Source: Halomonas nitroreducens (GTDB lineage Bacteria; Pseudomonadota; Gammaproteobacteria; Pseudomonadales; Halomonadaceae). Taken from it: a stretch of 64,000 nucleotides of DNA. This document shows, piece by piece, positions 63,131 through 64,000 of this stretch (position 1 is the first letter of the stretch; each line of letters begins with the position of its first letter). The stretch lies in NCBI RefSeq assembly GCF_003966155.1, contig NZ_RXNS01000021.1, positions 1 through 64,000 of the forward strand, given 5' to 3'. The notes beneath the pieces were generated by a model. It saw only the letters and a program-made list of their open reading frames with translations, had not been told where the DNA came from and made no database searches. A program made the position numbers and the translations under genes.

Positions 63131-63412
63131 TCAGTCATCGATCTCCTGCTCGACGATGCTGCCGTCGACCGGATCGAAGTAGATCTCGACACGGCGCTGC
63201 TGGTCATCCCAGCCGTAGATCTCGTAGCAGTGGCCGTCGGTGGTCTTGAACGCCTTGATCTCGTAGCCCATCTCGCCGATGCGCTGCTTCATCTCGTCGG
63301 TGGACAGCCATGCGTCCTGGGGCGCCTCGGTGCAGGTCGGGCTCGCCAGGGCCAGGGTAGCCGTCATCGACAGGCCCAGGGCCATCAGCCCTTTCACGAC
63401 AGTCGCCTTCAT
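63131..63412 (-). CDS. Periplasmic PepSY-domain protein
   Basis: A 93-residue protein with signal peptide (MKATVVKGLMALGLSMTATLA, cleavage near 24) and a single PepSY domain: LSTDEMKQRIGEMGYEIKAF, CYEIYGWDDQQRRVEIYFDP, and GSIVEQEIDD. The two cysteines (27, 62) may form a disulfide. Single-PepSY proteins beside cytochrome b561 genes and QseBC-like systems are common in Proteobacteria. AAGGAGG precedes the ATG. The 5-prime leader holds a G10/C10 tract within a hairpin and PmrA/QseB-type box 3. Confidence 0.87.
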   Translation of the reverse strand: MKATVVKGLMALGLSMTATLALASPTCTEAPQDAWLSTDEMKQRIGEMGYEIKAFKTTDGHCYEIYGWDDQQRRVEIYFDPVDGSIVEQEIDD

Positions 63413-63432
63413 TGCGCGGCCTCCTTGAGGAA

Positions 63433-63473
63433 GGTAAGGGGGGGGGGCGAGAGGCTCTCGCCACCCCCTTACC
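63433..63473 (-). other. 5-prime leader hairpin containing a 10-base homopolymer (G10 on plus strand)
   Basis: On the plus strand ten G lie at 63438-63447. The region folds as an imperfect 18-bp stem: GGTAAGGGGG pairs with CCCCCTTACC and GGCGAGAG with CTCTCGCC, with bulged bases in the poly-G. It lies about 20-60 bases before the PepSY start. The tract could vary in length by slippage and change hairpin strength. Confidence 0.6.
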
Positions 63474-63486
63474 CTGGCAACGACGG

Positions 63487-63503
63487 CTTAAGGCAGGCTT
63501 AAC
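63487..63503 (-). promoter_or_regulatory. PmrA/QseB-type box 3
   Basis: On the minus strand GTTAAG-CCTGC-CTTAAG, with the same 5-base spacer CCTGC as box 1. It is 75 bases upstream of the PepSY start and about 30 bases from the neighbouring transporter stop, so it points to the PepSY-cytochrome b operon. Confidence 0.75.
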
Positions 63504-63534
63504 CGCAAGACGATCGCACGACGACGGGCGGGGA

Positions 63535-64000
63535 CTAGGCGCTGGGACGGCGGTTCAGGGAGGTGCGGCGCTCGTGATAGGCGATGGCCAGGCCGCTGAC
63601 GATGATCAGCGAGCCACCCACGAACACCCACAGGTCCGGCACCTCGCCCCAGAACCCCCAGCCCAGCAGCACCGCCCATAGCAGGGCCGTATAGTCGAAG
63701 GGCGCGGCCAGCGCCGCCGGAGCATAGCGGAAGGCCAGGGTGAGACCGGCCATGGCTCCCACCCCGAGACAGCCGGCCGTCAGGAAGGCCGGCCAGTGCA
63801 GGGGGGCCGGCATCTGCCAGACCCAGGGCAGGGTCATGGCCGAGACGAGCAGCGGCACCAGGGTGGTGTAGAAGACCATCGCCCAGAGGTGCTCGCGTTC
63901 GCCGTAGCGCCGCGCGGTGATCATGGTCAGGGCATAGAACACCGCCGCCGCGACCACCACCAGGGCCCCGGGCTGGAAGCTCTCGCCGCCCGGCCGCACC
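63535..64000 (-). CDS. EamA/DMT-family transporter (partial, 5-prime end outside)
   Basis: The last 154 codons of a drug/metabolite transporter. Five or so helices are visible: GALVVVAAAVFYALTMI, WAMVFYTTLVPLLVSAM, FLTAGCLGVGAMAGLTLAF, and YTALLWAVLLGWGFWGEVPD followed by VFVGGSLIIVSGLAI. The A-P-F-D-Y-x-x-L-L-W-A-x-L motif and the R-x-x-A-P-A-A-L pattern before it are typical of the EamA repeat. The start lies beyond the window. Confidence 0.87.
   Translation of the reverse strand, partial: VRPGGESFQPGALVVVAAAVFYALTMITARRYGEREHLWAMVFYTTLVPLLVSAMTLPWVWQMPAPLHWPAFLTAGCLGVGAMAGLTLAFRYAPAALAAPFDYTALLWAVLLGWGFWGEVPDLWVFVGGSLIIVSGLAIAYHERRTSLNRRPSA

Overview
The window reads as about 64 kb of chromosome from a high-GC gammaproteobacterium. 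Its glycolytic order (tkt, epd, pgk, fba), 354-residue class II aldolase, NtrBC-GlnA nitrogen block, long-form Zn glyoxalase, glycine-betaine-type binding protein and compact gene packing fit the Halomonas group (Halomonadaceae). This assignment rests on recognised protein families and gene order, not on any search. I see no rRNA, tRNA, CRISPR array, intact insertion sequence or prophage.

Layout. 1-6.0 kb: end of transketolase, a class I aldolase on the opposite strand, two Hsp20 chaperones, then epd-pgk-fba. 6.0-6.4 kb is a small graveyard of gene fragments. 6.4-16.1 kb holds housekeeping singletons: DUF4235, a cation exchanger, a HAD phosphatase, an eIF1-like factor, a sirtuin, a NERD protein, RNase T2, an ATP-grasp protein, dGTPase and aminopeptidase P. 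16.2-22.9 kb is the nitrogen block: ntrC and ntrB with three NtrC boxes, and glnA with a sigma-54 promoter and an NtrC box. Within it lie a DUF4124 gene, a ZIP transporter, an exact duplication of the ntrC 3-prime end and a 15-copy heptamer repeat. 23-31 kb: typA, a sodium symporter, a branched-chain amino-acid ABC operon and its convergent binding protein. 32.5-36.6 kb: a hydrolase, a dicarboxylate symporter, a C45 peptidase and a Fur-type divergent pair. 37-40.7 kb: an ECF sigma/anti-sigma operon that also carries a DUF7282 protein and a cytochrome c-beta-propeller protein. 43-46 kb: a Zur-type znuCBA operon with a small leader ORF. 46-50.3 kb: an ABC ATPase/FtsX/AttH lipoprotein triad. 50.4-54 kb: betaine-type binding protein, glyoxalase I, an NlpC/P60 lipoprotein and a peroxiredoxin.

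The most interesting part is 54.1-63.5 kb. A tightly overlapping operon encodes a thermostable-hemolysin-family protein, an AMP-forming acyl ligase, a haem-oxygenase-like diiron enzyme with a complete metal-ligand set, a short-chain dehydrogenase and a TPR protein, and it ends in a QseBC/PmrAB-like two-component system. Near-identical PmrA/QseB-type boxes (NTTAAG, 5 bp, NTTAAN) lie before this operon, before a small membrane-protein gene just after the sensor kinase, and before a PepSY-cytochrome b561 pair. Together they look like one local regulon around an undescribed, probably fatty-acid-derived pathway. A TPP-riboswitch-controlled thiM-thiE pair sits between the second and third boxes.

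Across the window, gene ends also carry degenerate GA-rich heptamer tracts (roughly YRAGGRG), the extreme case being 15 perfect copies of GAGGTGT downstream of glnA.
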